62,608 nt of DNA from Erysipelotrichaceae bacterium (GTDB taxonomy: Bacteria > Bacillota_I > Bacilli_A > RFN20 > CAG-826): assembly GCA_015058945.1 (NCBI GenBank), contig SVBF01000007.1:197850-260457 (forward strand), written 5' to 3'. Of this stretch, positions 7,900 through 14,487 are shown in pieces (position 1 is the first letter of the stretch; each line of letters begins with the position of its first letter). A program made the translations under genes and the position numbers. Below the pieces are notes generated by a model. It was not told where the DNA came from. It saw nothing but the letters and a program-made list of their open reading frames with translations, and ran no database searches.

Positions 7900-8877
7900 T
7901 TATTTTGCATTACTCTCCGTAAGGAGTTCAATAATTCTATCCATTTCCTGGGGCAATGGGGCTTCGATCGTCTTACCCCGTAGTTTTTTCAAAGCGCCAC
8001 CCACGTTGCCGAATGTGAGGGAATAGGCGTGGAGGAACTGTGATTCCAGACCGGTGAGGCGCTTGACCTCGCGGCATGATTCAAAGTCGCCGTATTTCTC
8101 ATCGCCCACTAACGGATGCCCGATGGAGGCGAAATGGACGCGGATCTGGTGGGTGCGTCCGGTGACGAGTTCCACTTCCACTAACGTGTAATTCCCATAT
8201 CGACGCAAAGGACGGTATTTGGTGATGGCGGTCTTGCCGCCTTTTTCGATGGGTCGCACATAGACGCGTCCAGATTGTGCGTCCTTCCATAACGGGGCGT
8301 CGATCGTGCCATCCTTTGGCAAATCGCCTAAGGCGAGGGCCAAATATTTCTTCTGTATTTCGGTCCTCTCCTTGAACAGCAGCGTAAGCTCTTTTAAGGC
8401 GGCGTCGGTCTTCCCATATACCACTAGGCCGGACGTGTTACGGTCAAGACGGTGGGCCGGGGAAGGCGTGAAGGCGGAATCGCTCGGATCGTATTCCCCT
8501 TTGAAGCAAAGGTAATCCAAGACCGCATTGCCTAATGTTTCCCGGACGCCCGTCGCGTCGCCATAGACCAATAAGCCCTTCGGTTTGGCGATGATGAGCA
8601 CCTGATCGTCCTCATAGGCGATCGGATAGGGAAGGTCCTTCGCCGTGACGGGACGCGGTTTCTTGAAGTCCTCGAGCTGCTGGTCGGTGATATAGACGCG
8701 GACCACGTCACCCTCATGGATCACGAAATCTTTGGGAACCCAATGCCCATTGACCTTGATGTCTTTCTTACGGAAGGCTTTGTAGATGAAACCTAGCGGC
8801 GCTTCGGAGAAGTATTTCCGCACGAATTTCTCGATCCTTTGGCCCTCGGAGAGGCGGGTGACGACGATTTCCTTCAT
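7900..8877 (-). CDS. RluA-family 23S rRNA/tRNA pseudouridine synthase
   Basis: Isomerises uridine to pseudouridine in structured RNA. The N-terminal S4-like RNA-binding region (about residues 10-70) is followed by the catalytic domain with the aspartate motif HRLDRNTSG near residue 143 and the downstream GRTHQIRVH motif near 245. The start at 8877 gives MKEIVVTRLS; the frame extends further upstream but a -10 TATACT lies 10 nt before this ATG. Length is 325 residues. The closest characterised type is RluC/RluD-like; the target site cannot be assigned. Confidence 0.9.
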   Translation of the reverse strand: MKEIVVTRLSEGQRIEKFVRKYFSEAPLGFIYKAFRKKDIKVNGHWVPKDFVIHEGDVVRVYITDQQLEDFKKPRPVTAKDLPYPIAYEDDQVLIIAKPKGLLVYGDATGVRETLGNAVLDYLCFKGEYDPSDSAFTPSPAHRLDRNTSGLVVYGKTDAALKELTLLFKERTEIQKKYLALALGDLPKDGTIDAPLWKDAQSGRVYVRPIEKGGKTAITKYRPLRRYGNYTLVEVELVTGRTHQIRVHFASIGHPLVGDEKYGDFESCREVKRLTGLESQFLHAYSLTFGNVGGALKKLRGKTIEAPLPQEMDRIIELLTESNAK

Positions 8878-8910
8878 TTGCGCCGCTAGTATAGCATAAC
8901 CATAGGTTAT
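8878..8910 (-). promoter_or_regulatory. Promoter of the RluA-type gene with palindrome
   Basis: -10 TATACT (8893-8888, minus strand) 10 nt before the ATG, so the leader would be about 3-4 nt. Just upstream lies a perfect palindrome ATAACC-ATA-GGTTAT (8896-8910) in the promoter spacer, a possible operator. Confidence 0.45.
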
Positions 8911-8941
8911 TTTTGTCATTGCGAGAAACATCCATTCCTCC

Positions 8942-8947
8942 TATAAT
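8942..8947 (+). promoter_or_regulatory. -10 element of tRNA-Ser
   Basis: TATAAT 23 nt before the mature tRNA 5' end, leaving a short 5' trailer for RNase P to remove. Confidence 0.55.
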
Positions 8948-8970
8948 CTTGCTTGCCCACAAATCAATGT

Positions 8971-9061
8971 GGAGGAATACCCAAGTGGTCGAAGGGGCGG
9001 GCTTGGAAAGCTCGTAGGCTTGTAACAGGGCGCTAGGGTTCGAATCCCTATTCCTCCGCCA
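8971..9061 (+). tRNA. tRNA-Ser (anticodon GGA)
   Basis: Class II tRNA with long variable arm. Acceptor stem GGAGGAA (8971-8977) pairs with TTCCTCC (9051-9057), the discriminator is G, and CCA is encoded (9059-9061). The anticodon GGA is at 9005-9007 and the T-loop GGTTCGAATCC is intact. A terminator follows directly, so it is a single-tRNA transcript. Confidence 0.96.
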
Positions 9062-9072
9062 GTAGGCAAATC

Positions 9073-9107
9073 ACACCGCGAAAGTCCGATTCCGCGGTGT
9101 TTTTTTC
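9073..9107 (+). terminator. Terminator of tRNA-Ser
   Basis: ACACCGCG (9073-9080) pairs with CGCGGTGT (9093-9100), followed by a long T run. Confidence 0.9.
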
Positions 9108-9214
9108 TTCCAAAGGATTACAATGGATGCAACGGGAACGCACCAAGATAAACCTTGCGATACGCTTCTCGTTTTCCTCCGCCACAAAGGCGAAGAAAAG
9201 GCCCAAAGCAAACG

Positions 9215-9330
9215 CTTCAGGCCTTAGACCAACCTATGTTGGGGAAAGGAGGTCGGCCACCCTCCAAGGTTTCGGGGAGGGAAGCACTCACCATGGGCCC
9301 TACCAATTGCCTCGACGCGGGACCCTTTTT
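9215..9330 (+). ncRNA. Candidate structured RNA, possibly a divergent signal recognition particle RNA
   Basis: The 9108-9335 stretch has no credible gene. Within it, 9267-9286 can be read as an SRP domain-IV apex: AGG (9267-9269), a 4-bp stem UUUC/GGGA around a GGGGA loop, then AGCA (9283-9286). The canonical arrangement is AGG-UCC-GGAA-GGA-AGCA. Flanking arms pair partly (GGUCGGCCA with UGGGCCCUACC), as expected of the rod-shaped small SRP RNA. The end at about 9320-9336 is GGGACCC followed by T runs. In B. subtilis the SRP RNA gene also lies near a tRNA-Ser gene. Against it: the loop is not GGAA, the asymmetric loop is irregular and a competing CCCTCC/GGAGGG hairpin (9260-9281) exists. Boundaries are approximate. 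Confidence 0.35.
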
Positions 9331-9335
9331 TCTTT

Positions 9336-11045
9336 TTAGGCGATGTCGTATCCCTTGAGGACTTTGGTCAAGGGGGCGATGGTCGACTTGATGACGCCGG
9401 GGGCGAAGGGATCCTTCATGTGGTCCTTGGTCACCAACGTGCGGAAGGGATATTTGCCGCCCATCTTGCAGAGCTTCAGATAACGCTTCCAGGCGAGTTC
9501 GTGGTTCTTACGGTCCAAATTGAAGAACTGGAAGGCCATGACCTGCGCCAAGGTGTAGTCGATGTAATAGAAGGGCGATTCGAAGATATGGCCCTGGGTG
9601 AGCCAACGATGGCCTTTGGCCAAGTATTCGTTGTCGCCATAAAGGGCACGCTTATACGGGGTGTATTTCTCCTCGAGGCGGCACCACTCCTCATCGCGCT
9701 CCGCCGGGGTGGCCTCGGGATGGAGGTAGACCCAGTGCTGGAACTCATCCACGGTCACGCCATAAGGCAGGAAGGAGATGGAGTCGGCGAGATGGACGTA
9801 GCGGTAACGCTCCGGGTTCTCGAAGAAGAGATGCATGTAGGGATGGGTGAAGAATTCCATCGACATGGAATCGATCTCCGCCCCTTCCATGGTCGGGCAA
9901 CGGTAATCGGGGACTTTGATGTCCTTGCCCATGAAGCCTTGGAAGGAATGGCCGAACTCATGGGTGAGCACGTCGACGTCGCCGGAGGTGCCGTTGAAGT
10001 TGGAGAAGATGAACGGGACCTGGTGGATCGGGAAATAGGTCATGTACCCGCCCGATTGCTTGCCCGGACGCGTCTCGAGGTCGAGGAGATGGTGATCGGC
10101 CATGAAACGGAAATAGTGCGAGGCCTCGGGAGAGAGCTCGTCGTACATCTTCTTCGCACGCTCGATCTTTTCTTCGGTCGTGCCGATGGGAAGGGGGTTT
10201 CCTTCTTTGAAGGAGAGGGCGAAGTCATAGTACTGAGGCTTGCTTACGCCGATGCGCTTGAGCTGCTCTTTGGCGAGCTTGCCCGCAAGCGGGGTGACGG
10301 TTGCCGCGATCTGGTCGCGATAACCCGCGACGTCCTCTTGGTTATAGTCATAACGGCCCATGCGGAGATAGCCGAGTTCGACATAGCTCGCATAGCCGAG
10401 CTTCTTCGCCATGCGGTCGCGGACTTTGACGAGCTTGTCGTAGATGGCCTCGATCTCGTCGACGCGGGTCGAGAGGTAACCATAGAAGGCCTTGGAGGCT
10501 TCCTTACGGGTCTCGCGGTCCAAGTCCTGCATGAACTTGCCCATCTGGGAGAGGTTATAGGTCTGCCCGCGGAACTCAATTTTGCATCCGGCGATGAGGG
10601 TGGAATACTCGGTGCTGAGCTTATTCTCCTCCACCGCTTCCTCGATGATGCGTTCGTCGAAGGCGCGAAGCGAGAACTCGAACATCGTGAAGAGATGGGT
10701 GCCGAGCTTCTGCTCCAAATAGGGGCGGAACTTCGATTCGAGGATCGCTTTCTTCACCTCGTTATCGACGGCGCTGAGGGAAGGAAGGCCTTCGTCGAGC
10801 ATATCGACGAGCTTCTTGTATTTCTTGTTCGTGGTGTCGCAGGTGTAACGGACTTGGATCAATTGGACCTGATCGCTGAGCTTATCACCCATCTTGAAAT
10901 ACTTCTTGATCGCCTTAAGCGCGTCTTCTTGGGTCGAGGCGGACCGAATCTCCTCGGCAATGATCTTGCATTGTTCGGTCGCTTTATTGAGGTTAGGGAC
11001 GCGAAGCGGCCATTCCTCAAACGGGGGCAATGTCTTTTCTGCCAT
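9336..11045 (-). CDS. pepF: M3-family oligoendopeptidase (PepF type)
   Basis: Cytoplasmic zinc metallopeptidase that degrades short peptides. The zinc motif HEFGHSF is near residue 362, and the third zinc ligand lies in the segment EGAEIDSMSMEFF about 25 residues later. Length is 569 residues, standard for M3 oligoendopeptidases. The start is supported by an AAAGGAAC ribosome-binding site. The upstream RQC-like gene ends 2 nt before it on the same strand, so the two form an operon. Confidence 0.93.
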   Translation of the reverse strand: MAEKTLPPFEEWPLRVPNLNKATEQCKIIAEEIRSASTQEDALKAIKKYFKMGDKLSDQVQLIQVRYTCDTTNKKYKKLVDMLDEGLPSLSAVDNEVKKAILESKFRPYLEQKLGTHLFTMFEFSLRAFDERIIEEAVEENKLSTEYSTLIAGCKIEFRGQTYNLSQMGKFMQDLDRETRKEASKAFYGYLSTRVDEIEAIYDKLVKVRDRMAKKLGYASYVELGYLRMGRYDYNQEDVAGYRDQIAATVTPLAGKLAKEQLKRIGVSKPQYYDFALSFKEGNPLPIGTTEEKIERAKKMYDELSPEASHYFRFMADHHLLDLETRPGKQSGGYMTYFPIHQVPFIFSNFNGTSGDVDVLTHEFGHSFQGFMGKDIKVPDYRCPTMEGAEIDSMSMEFFTHPYMHLFFENPERYRYVHLADSISFLPYGVTVDEFQHWVYLHPEATPAERDEEWCRLEEKYTPYKRALYGDNEYLAKGHRWLTQGHIFESPFYYIDYTLAQVMAFQFFNLDRKNHELAWKRYLKLCKMGGKYPFRTLVTKDHMKDPFAPGVIKSTIAPLTKVLKGYDIA

Positions 11046-11046
11046 A

Positions 11047-11427
11047 TTAGTTCCTTTCGTTGAATAACGGTGCGGCGGGGGCGCGGTCCTTTTTGCGGAT
11101 GTTCTTGCTCAAAACCTTGTCGGCTTCCGCTTCCCCGTTAGGAGTAAGCATGAGGTAGCGTTCGGGATTTGACAAGGGACTATAGGCACGCAGGTAACCG
11201 TTTTTGAGCAAACGCGTCAAAATGGTCTTTATCTTACGCACGGACAAAGAGCAAAGGCACCCGTAGGTGCGCAGATACGAAAAGCGTTCCACCTCTTCGT
11301 CGCCGCGGATGAGATAAGCCACGGCGTTCATGGAAGGATCGTAACCTTCCCGCGCGATTTCCCGTACCGCGGCGAGGCATTTGCCTTCTTTGGCCTTTAG
11401 TTTTTCCGACGGACCAGTCCTCGCCAT
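11047..11427 (-). CDS. Small RQC-like (winged-helix) putative DNA-binding protein
   Basis: 126 residues when started at 11427 (MARTGPSEKL). The central stretch TYGCLCSLSVRKIKTILTRL, followed by LLKNGYLRAYS, has the pattern of an RQC-type winged helix as found at the C-terminus of RecQ helicases and in stand-alone RQC-minor proteins. No helicase or other catalytic motif is present. A strong promoter (TTGGCA, 18 nt, TATAAT) lies 9 nt before the chosen ATG, which rules out the longer start. It is divergent from nfu with overlapping -35 elements and precedes pepF by 1-2 nt. Function unknown; DNA binding is inferred from the fold pattern. Confidence 0.6.
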   Translation of the reverse strand: MARTGPSEKLKAKEGKCLAAVREIAREGYDPSMNAVAYLIRGDEEVERFSYLRTYGCLCSLSVRKIKTILTRLLKNGYLRAYSPLSNPERYLMLTPNGEAEADKVLSKNIRKKDRAPAAPLFNERN

Positions 11428-11495
11428 ATGCCGATAATTATAAAGAAAGATCACATTAGTTGCCAAAGGCAAACGGGAATCCTAAAATAGCCCAC
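11428..11495. promoter_or_regulatory. Divergent leaderless promoters with overlapping -35 elements
   Basis: Plus strand (nfu): TTGCCA 11460-11465, 17 nt, TAAAAT 11483-11488, then 7 nt to the ATG. Minus strand (RQC-like gene): TTGGCA 11466-11461, 18 nt, TATAAT 11442-11437, then 9 nt to the ATG. Neither gene has a ribosome-binding site. The -35 boxes share five bases within the palindrome-like TTTGCCTTTGGCAA (minus-strand reading). Confidence 0.7.
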
Positions 11496-11780
11496 ATGAA
11501 CGAAGAAGAAACCATTCGATTAATCGAAGCAACATTAGATAAAATCCGCCCATTTTTGCAGCGTGACGGTGGCGACGTCGACTTCATCGGTTTCCGCGAT
11601 GGAATCGTCTATGTCACCATGGTCGGCGCCTGCCAAGGGTGCAGCTTCGCCCAGGACGACATCTCCGCCGGTGTGGAGATTATCATTATGGAGGAAGTCC
11701 CAGGCGTGCTCGCGGTGAAGACCGAGGACGTGCCTGAGGATATGCTCAAAGCCTATCTCGAGAAAAAGGCCGGAAAATAA
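11496..11780 (+). CDS. nfu: NifU C-terminal-domain (Nfu-type) iron-sulfur carrier
   Basis: Small scaffold/carrier that delivers Fe-S clusters to apo-proteins. Only the Nfu domain is present (94 residues) with its CxxC motif CQGC at residues 46-49, the ligands of a dimer-bridging 4Fe-4S cluster. The start at 11496 gives MNEEETIRLIE, placed 7 nt after a consensus -10 and without a ribosome-binding site. It works logically with the SufCDSUB genes at 44632-49166 but is transcribed separately. A bidirectional terminator follows. Confidence 0.93.
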   Translation: MNEEETIRLIEATLDKIRPFLQRDGGDVDFIGFRDGIVYVTMVGACQGCSFAQDDISAGVEIIIMEEVPGVLAVKTEDVPEDMLKAYLEKKAGK

Positions 11781-11792
11781 GAAGGCAAAAAG

Positions 11793-11829
11793 AAAAAATC
11801 GCCGATCCGTGGAGGCCGGCGATTTTTTT
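11793..11829. terminator. Bidirectional terminator
   Basis: AAAAAATCGCCG pairs with CGGCGATTTTTT across an 11-12 nt loop, with A and T runs on both sides; placed between nfu and the convergent membrane protein gene. Confidence 0.85.
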
Positions 11830-11837
11830 CTCGTGGG

Positions 11838-12074
11838 TTACTCCTGGAACCAGCAGATGTGGTTGAAGAGGATGATGCAGACAAGGTCGGCGACCCAGCC
11901 GATGAAAGCCGCGAAAAGAATCCAGAGCACGGCAAGAACGATATGGAGAACGTTCTTGTTCGCGATGGCGCCGCCGAGACGATAGACACCCCAAATGATG
12001 TCAATGAACGGCAAGCAGAAGAGGATCTTAACGAGGCGGGAGCGCTCATCCATCCAGTTGCAAAATGCTTTCAT
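11838..12074 (-). CDS. Small membrane protein, unknown function
   Basis: 78 residues from MKAFCNWMDERS. Two to three hydrophobic segments (about residues 14-32, 37-57 and 58-73) and a hydrophilic N-terminus. The pattern, a short charged N-terminus with CNWMDE followed by membrane helices ending in NHICWF, resembles small membrane proteins of Erysipelotrichia-like genomes that I cannot assign a function. An AGGAGGG site 5 nt before the ATG at 12074 fixes the start. It stands alone between two terminators. Confidence 0.75.
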   Translation of the reverse strand: MKAFCNWMDERSRLVKILFCLPFIDIIWGVYRLGGAIANKNVLHIVLAVLWILFAAFIGWVADLVCIILFNHICWFQE

Positions 12075-12096
12075 GTTTTTCCCTCCTATGGACATA

Positions 12097-12112
12097 ATCA
12101 TAGTTCACTATG
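12097..12112 (-). promoter_or_regulatory. -10 element overlapped by palindrome
   Basis: TATGAT (12102-12097, minus strand) upstream of the small membrane protein, overlapped by the inverted repeat CATAG-TTCA-CTATG (12099-12112). The repeat could be an operator. Confidence 0.4.
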
Positions 12113-12148
12113 AAAAAAATAAAACCCAAACAGCGATGTAAGGGCTTT
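12112..12148 (-). terminator. Terminator of the nrnA-cysQ operon
   Basis: On the minus strand AAAGCCC (12148-12142) pairs with GGGTTTT (12127-12121) over a 14 nt loop, followed by ATTTTTTT. Confidence 0.65.
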
Positions 12149-12169
12149 ATTTGAGGTTATTACGCGGGT

Positions 12170-12955
12170 TTATTTGAACATCCAGGGCTGGCGTTTGTTG
12201 CCCATGACGTAGCCTTTGCGGTTATAGACGTCCTCTCGGTTATAGGTGAAATCCTTGCCGTCAGGTTCGCACATGAATCCGCCGGCCTCCTTGAGGATGA
12301 GGTCGCCGGGGGCGACGTCCCATTCTTTCGTGCCGGAAGACGAACGGATGAAGAAGTCCGCCTCCCCTTCCGCGATACGCGCGAACTTAAGGGCCGCGCC
12401 GGTGGGGACGGGTTCGCCTTGGAAATGGGTGGCGTTACGCTCCATGAAATCCGCTTCGCCCGGTTTGAAATGGGAAACGGAACGGAGGGAGATGAGTTTA
12501 TCTTCGCGGGAGGAGACGTGGATGCGCTCGGCTTTGCCGTCTTTATCAAGGCGGAAGGCGCCTTGGCCTTTGACGGCGTAATAGGTGAGGCCGAGGACGG
12601 GGACGTTGATGACCCCCACCACGATCTCATGGTTCATGCACAGGGCGATGTTGGTCGTGAATTGGCCATTGCGGGAGACGAATTCCTTCGTGCCGTCCAC
12701 GGGGTCGACGATCCAAAGACGCTTCGCGCTTAGCCTCTCGATGAAGTCGGTCGACTCCTCGGTGAGGAAAACGTCCTCGGGAAAGATCGAGTGCAAATAC
12801 TTACGGATGATTTTGTCCGCCCTTTTATCGGCCTGGGTGACGGGGGAATGGTCTTCTTTGATCTCGACGTCAAAGGGCTTGCTATAGATTTCGAGGATGT
12901 CCGCCTCCGCTTTCTTCGCGGCGGTGATCGCGGCTTCTAGTTCACGCTCCAGCAT
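12170..12955 (-). CDS. cysQ: CysQ-like 3'(2'),5'-bisphosphate nucleotidase (inositol monophosphatase family)
   Basis: Lithium-sensitive Mg-dependent phosphatase that hydrolyses pAp (adenosine 3',5'-bisphosphate) or related molecules. Motifs: EES near residue 67, DPVDGTKEF at 84-92 and WDVAPGD near 212. The DPxDGTKEF form with KEF is characteristic of CysQ rather than of inositol monophosphatases. Length is 261 residues. Its start overlaps the 3' end of nrnA by 14 nt, so the two are translationally coupled. NrnA itself has pAp phosphatase activity in B. subtilis, so both genes point to nucleotide salvage after RNA decay. Confidence 0.88.
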   Translation of the reverse strand: MLERELEAAITAAKKAEADILEIYSKPFDVEIKEDHSPVTQADKRADKIIRKYLHSIFPEDVFLTEESTDFIERLSAKRLWIVDPVDGTKEFVSRNGQFTTNIALCMNHEIVVGVINVPVLGLTYYAVKGQGAFRLDKDGKAERIHVSSREDKLISLRSVSHFKPGEADFMERNATHFQGEPVPTGAALKFARIAEGEADFFIRSSSGTKEWDVAPGDLILKEAGGFMCEPDGKDFTYNREDVYNRKGYVMGNKRQPWMFK

Positions 12956-13916
12956 GTTCCAAATCCTCCTTCTCGACGGTATTCATCATGTCGACGACCG
13001 CCATCATGTGCTCGACGCCGAGGGGGATGGTGCAACCGGAGGCGAAACGATGTCCGCCGCCGCCAAACGCCTTGGCGACGCCATGGACAGGATAGCCTTT
13101 ATTGGAACGCAGTTCCACATTCACTTGGCCGTCCGGGAACTCCACGAAGAGGGCATAAGAGTGGTTTTCCTCGCAATTCGAGGACAACGAATTCACCAAA
13201 TGGAGGGCTTCTTGCGCGGAAACACCGTATTTTTCATAGGTCGACTTGGCGAGGAAATAATAACGGACGGAGCCAGAATACTTCGCGCCGCGACGGATGC
13301 GCTCCTTGAGGCGGATGCGCTCCGGGGATTCGTAATAGGCGATCTTTAAAAGGGAGCGGGTGTGGATTCCCTTGCGTTTGAGGAGGTCACGGATTTCGAG
13401 GGTGCGGGCGGTCGTGCCTTGGTAGACGAAGCGACCGGAATCGGTGCACATGCCAAGGAACATCGCCTCGGCGGCAAGCGTGGAGATTTTCCAATTGTAG
13501 GCCAAGGCCATCTCGGCGATGATCTCGCAGGCCGCGATGCGGTTGGGGTCGACGACGGCGACGCCGTCAAACGGCTCGAGCTCGTTGTTGAGCTGATGGT
13601 GGTCGAATTTCAAAAACTCCTTCGCCTTAAACACGCGCGCGTCCTCTACTCTACGTAAGCAGGAGACGTCGACGAGAATGGCGAGGGAAGAGGCGATGGT
13701 CTGTTCGTCCACTTCGTCCATCGGGGCGAGGCGCTCAAAGAAGGCGGGCAACCCGGATCCGACCATGTAGACCTTCTTGCCGGGGAAATTGTCTTTGATC
13801 AGTTCCCTTAAGCCGAGCTGGCTACCGTAGCAATCGCCATCGGGCATAGCGTGGCCATAGATGGTGATCACGTCGTTTTGTTCGATGAGTTTTAGGGCGG
13901 ATTCGAAGTTCAGCAT
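12942..13916 (-). CDS. nrnA: NrnA-like DHH-family oligoribonuclease / pAp phosphatase
   Basis: DHH/DHHA1 phosphoesterase that degrades nanoRNA (2-5 nt) from the 3' end and dephosphorylates pAp. Motifs: GHAMPDGDCYGS (residues 21-32), VDVSC with a metal aspartate, DHH near 104, and the substrate-binding GGGGHRFASG near 285. The start chosen (13916, MLNFESAL) gives 324 residues, the family's usual length; upstream codons lie in the rpoE terminator. Overlaps cysQ by 14 nt. Confidence 0.92.
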   Translation of the reverse strand: MLNFESALKLIEQNDVITIYGHAMPDGDCYGSQLGLRELIKDNFPGKKVYMVGSGLPAFFERLAPMDEVDEQTIASSLAILVDVSCLRRVEDARVFKAKEFLKFDHHQLNNELEPFDGVAVVDPNRIAACEIIAEMALAYNWKISTLAAEAMFLGMCTDSGRFVYQGTTARTLEIRDLLKRKGIHTRSLLKIAYYESPERIRLKERIRRGAKYSGSVRYYFLAKSTYEKYGVSAQEALHLVNSLSSNCEENHSYALFVEFPDGQVNVELRSNKGYPVHGVAKAFGGGGHRFASGCTIPLGVEHMMAVVDMMNTVEKEDLEHAGA

Positions 13917-13961
13917 ATCGGTAACGCAATACAATACCCGTTTCACCGCCCACACGCAAAG

Positions 13962-13990
13962 AAAAAAGTGCGCCGGGTTTCCGACGCACT
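13962..13990 (-). terminator. Terminator of rpoE
   Basis: AGTGCG and CGCACT arms with a 12 nt loop, followed on the minus strand by a run of T. Confidence 0.85.
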
Positions 13991-14010
13991 TCGGATTCGC
14001 GTTTCGACGA

Positions 14011-14451
14011 TTAGAAGTTATTGCTCTGCATTCCGAGCAATTCGGCTGCGTTCTCGCGCGGCTTGCCTTCGCCCTCTTCGTCCTCATCGGACTCGTTTTG
14101 TTCGGGCTCGGCGCCGGTATCGCCACGGACGTATTCGTTGTATTCGGCTTCCTCGGCCGCGTCGACGGCGTCGGTGTCGCGCTCCTCGACATCGGTATAG
14201 ACGTCGTTGACGTCGATATGGACCTTATCGTAGGTGTGGCGGACGCGGAGATCCCAAACGTTTTCGCCAAGGACGACGAAAGTGCCGGACATGGAGAGGT
14301 CGGTGTAGAACCTTCCGATGCGGGCTTCTTCCTCCTCGGGGGAGATTTCGAGTTCTTCTTTGACTTTCGCCCAAAGGTCGGCGAACTTCATTTCTTTCTT
14401 TTCGGCGGTGAGCACGCGCTGGGCGGCTTCGAGCATGGATCCTTCTTTCAT
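14011..14451 (-). CDS. rpoE: DNA-directed RNA polymerase delta subunit
   Basis: Firmicutes-specific RNA polymerase subunit that promotes enzyme recycling and promoter selectivity. The N-terminal globular HARE-HTH domain (residues about 5-85; LWAKVKEEL, RIGRFYTDLS, WDLRVRHTYDKV) is followed by a disordered, very acidic tail rich in D and E. It has 146 residues. An AAAGGAAA site precedes the ATG. It sits downstream of argS with a 36-base gap. The gene supports a Bacilli-like origin. Confidence 0.93.
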   Translation of the reverse strand: MKEGSMLEAAQRVLTAEKKEMKFADLWAKVKEELEISPEEEEARIGRFYTDLSMSGTFVVLGENVWDLRVRHTYDKVHIDVNDVYTDVEERDTDAVDAAEEAEYNEYVRGDTGAEPEQNESDEDEEGEGKPRENAAELLGMQSNNF

Positions 14452-14487
14452 TTTGCAGGTTTCCTTTCTATATCGTGGGTTATTATC

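Noticed and set aside
9240..9300. Possible T-box (GAGGGTGGCCGACC on the minus strand)
   Set aside because: Does not match the T-box core TGGNACCGCG, and no suitable gene follows on that strand before the convergent tRNA unit.
9420..11063. 547-codon open frame on the plus strand opposite pepF
   Set aside because: Antisense shadow of a clear M3 peptidase gene; low-complexity composition (E, L, G, V rich), no start signals.
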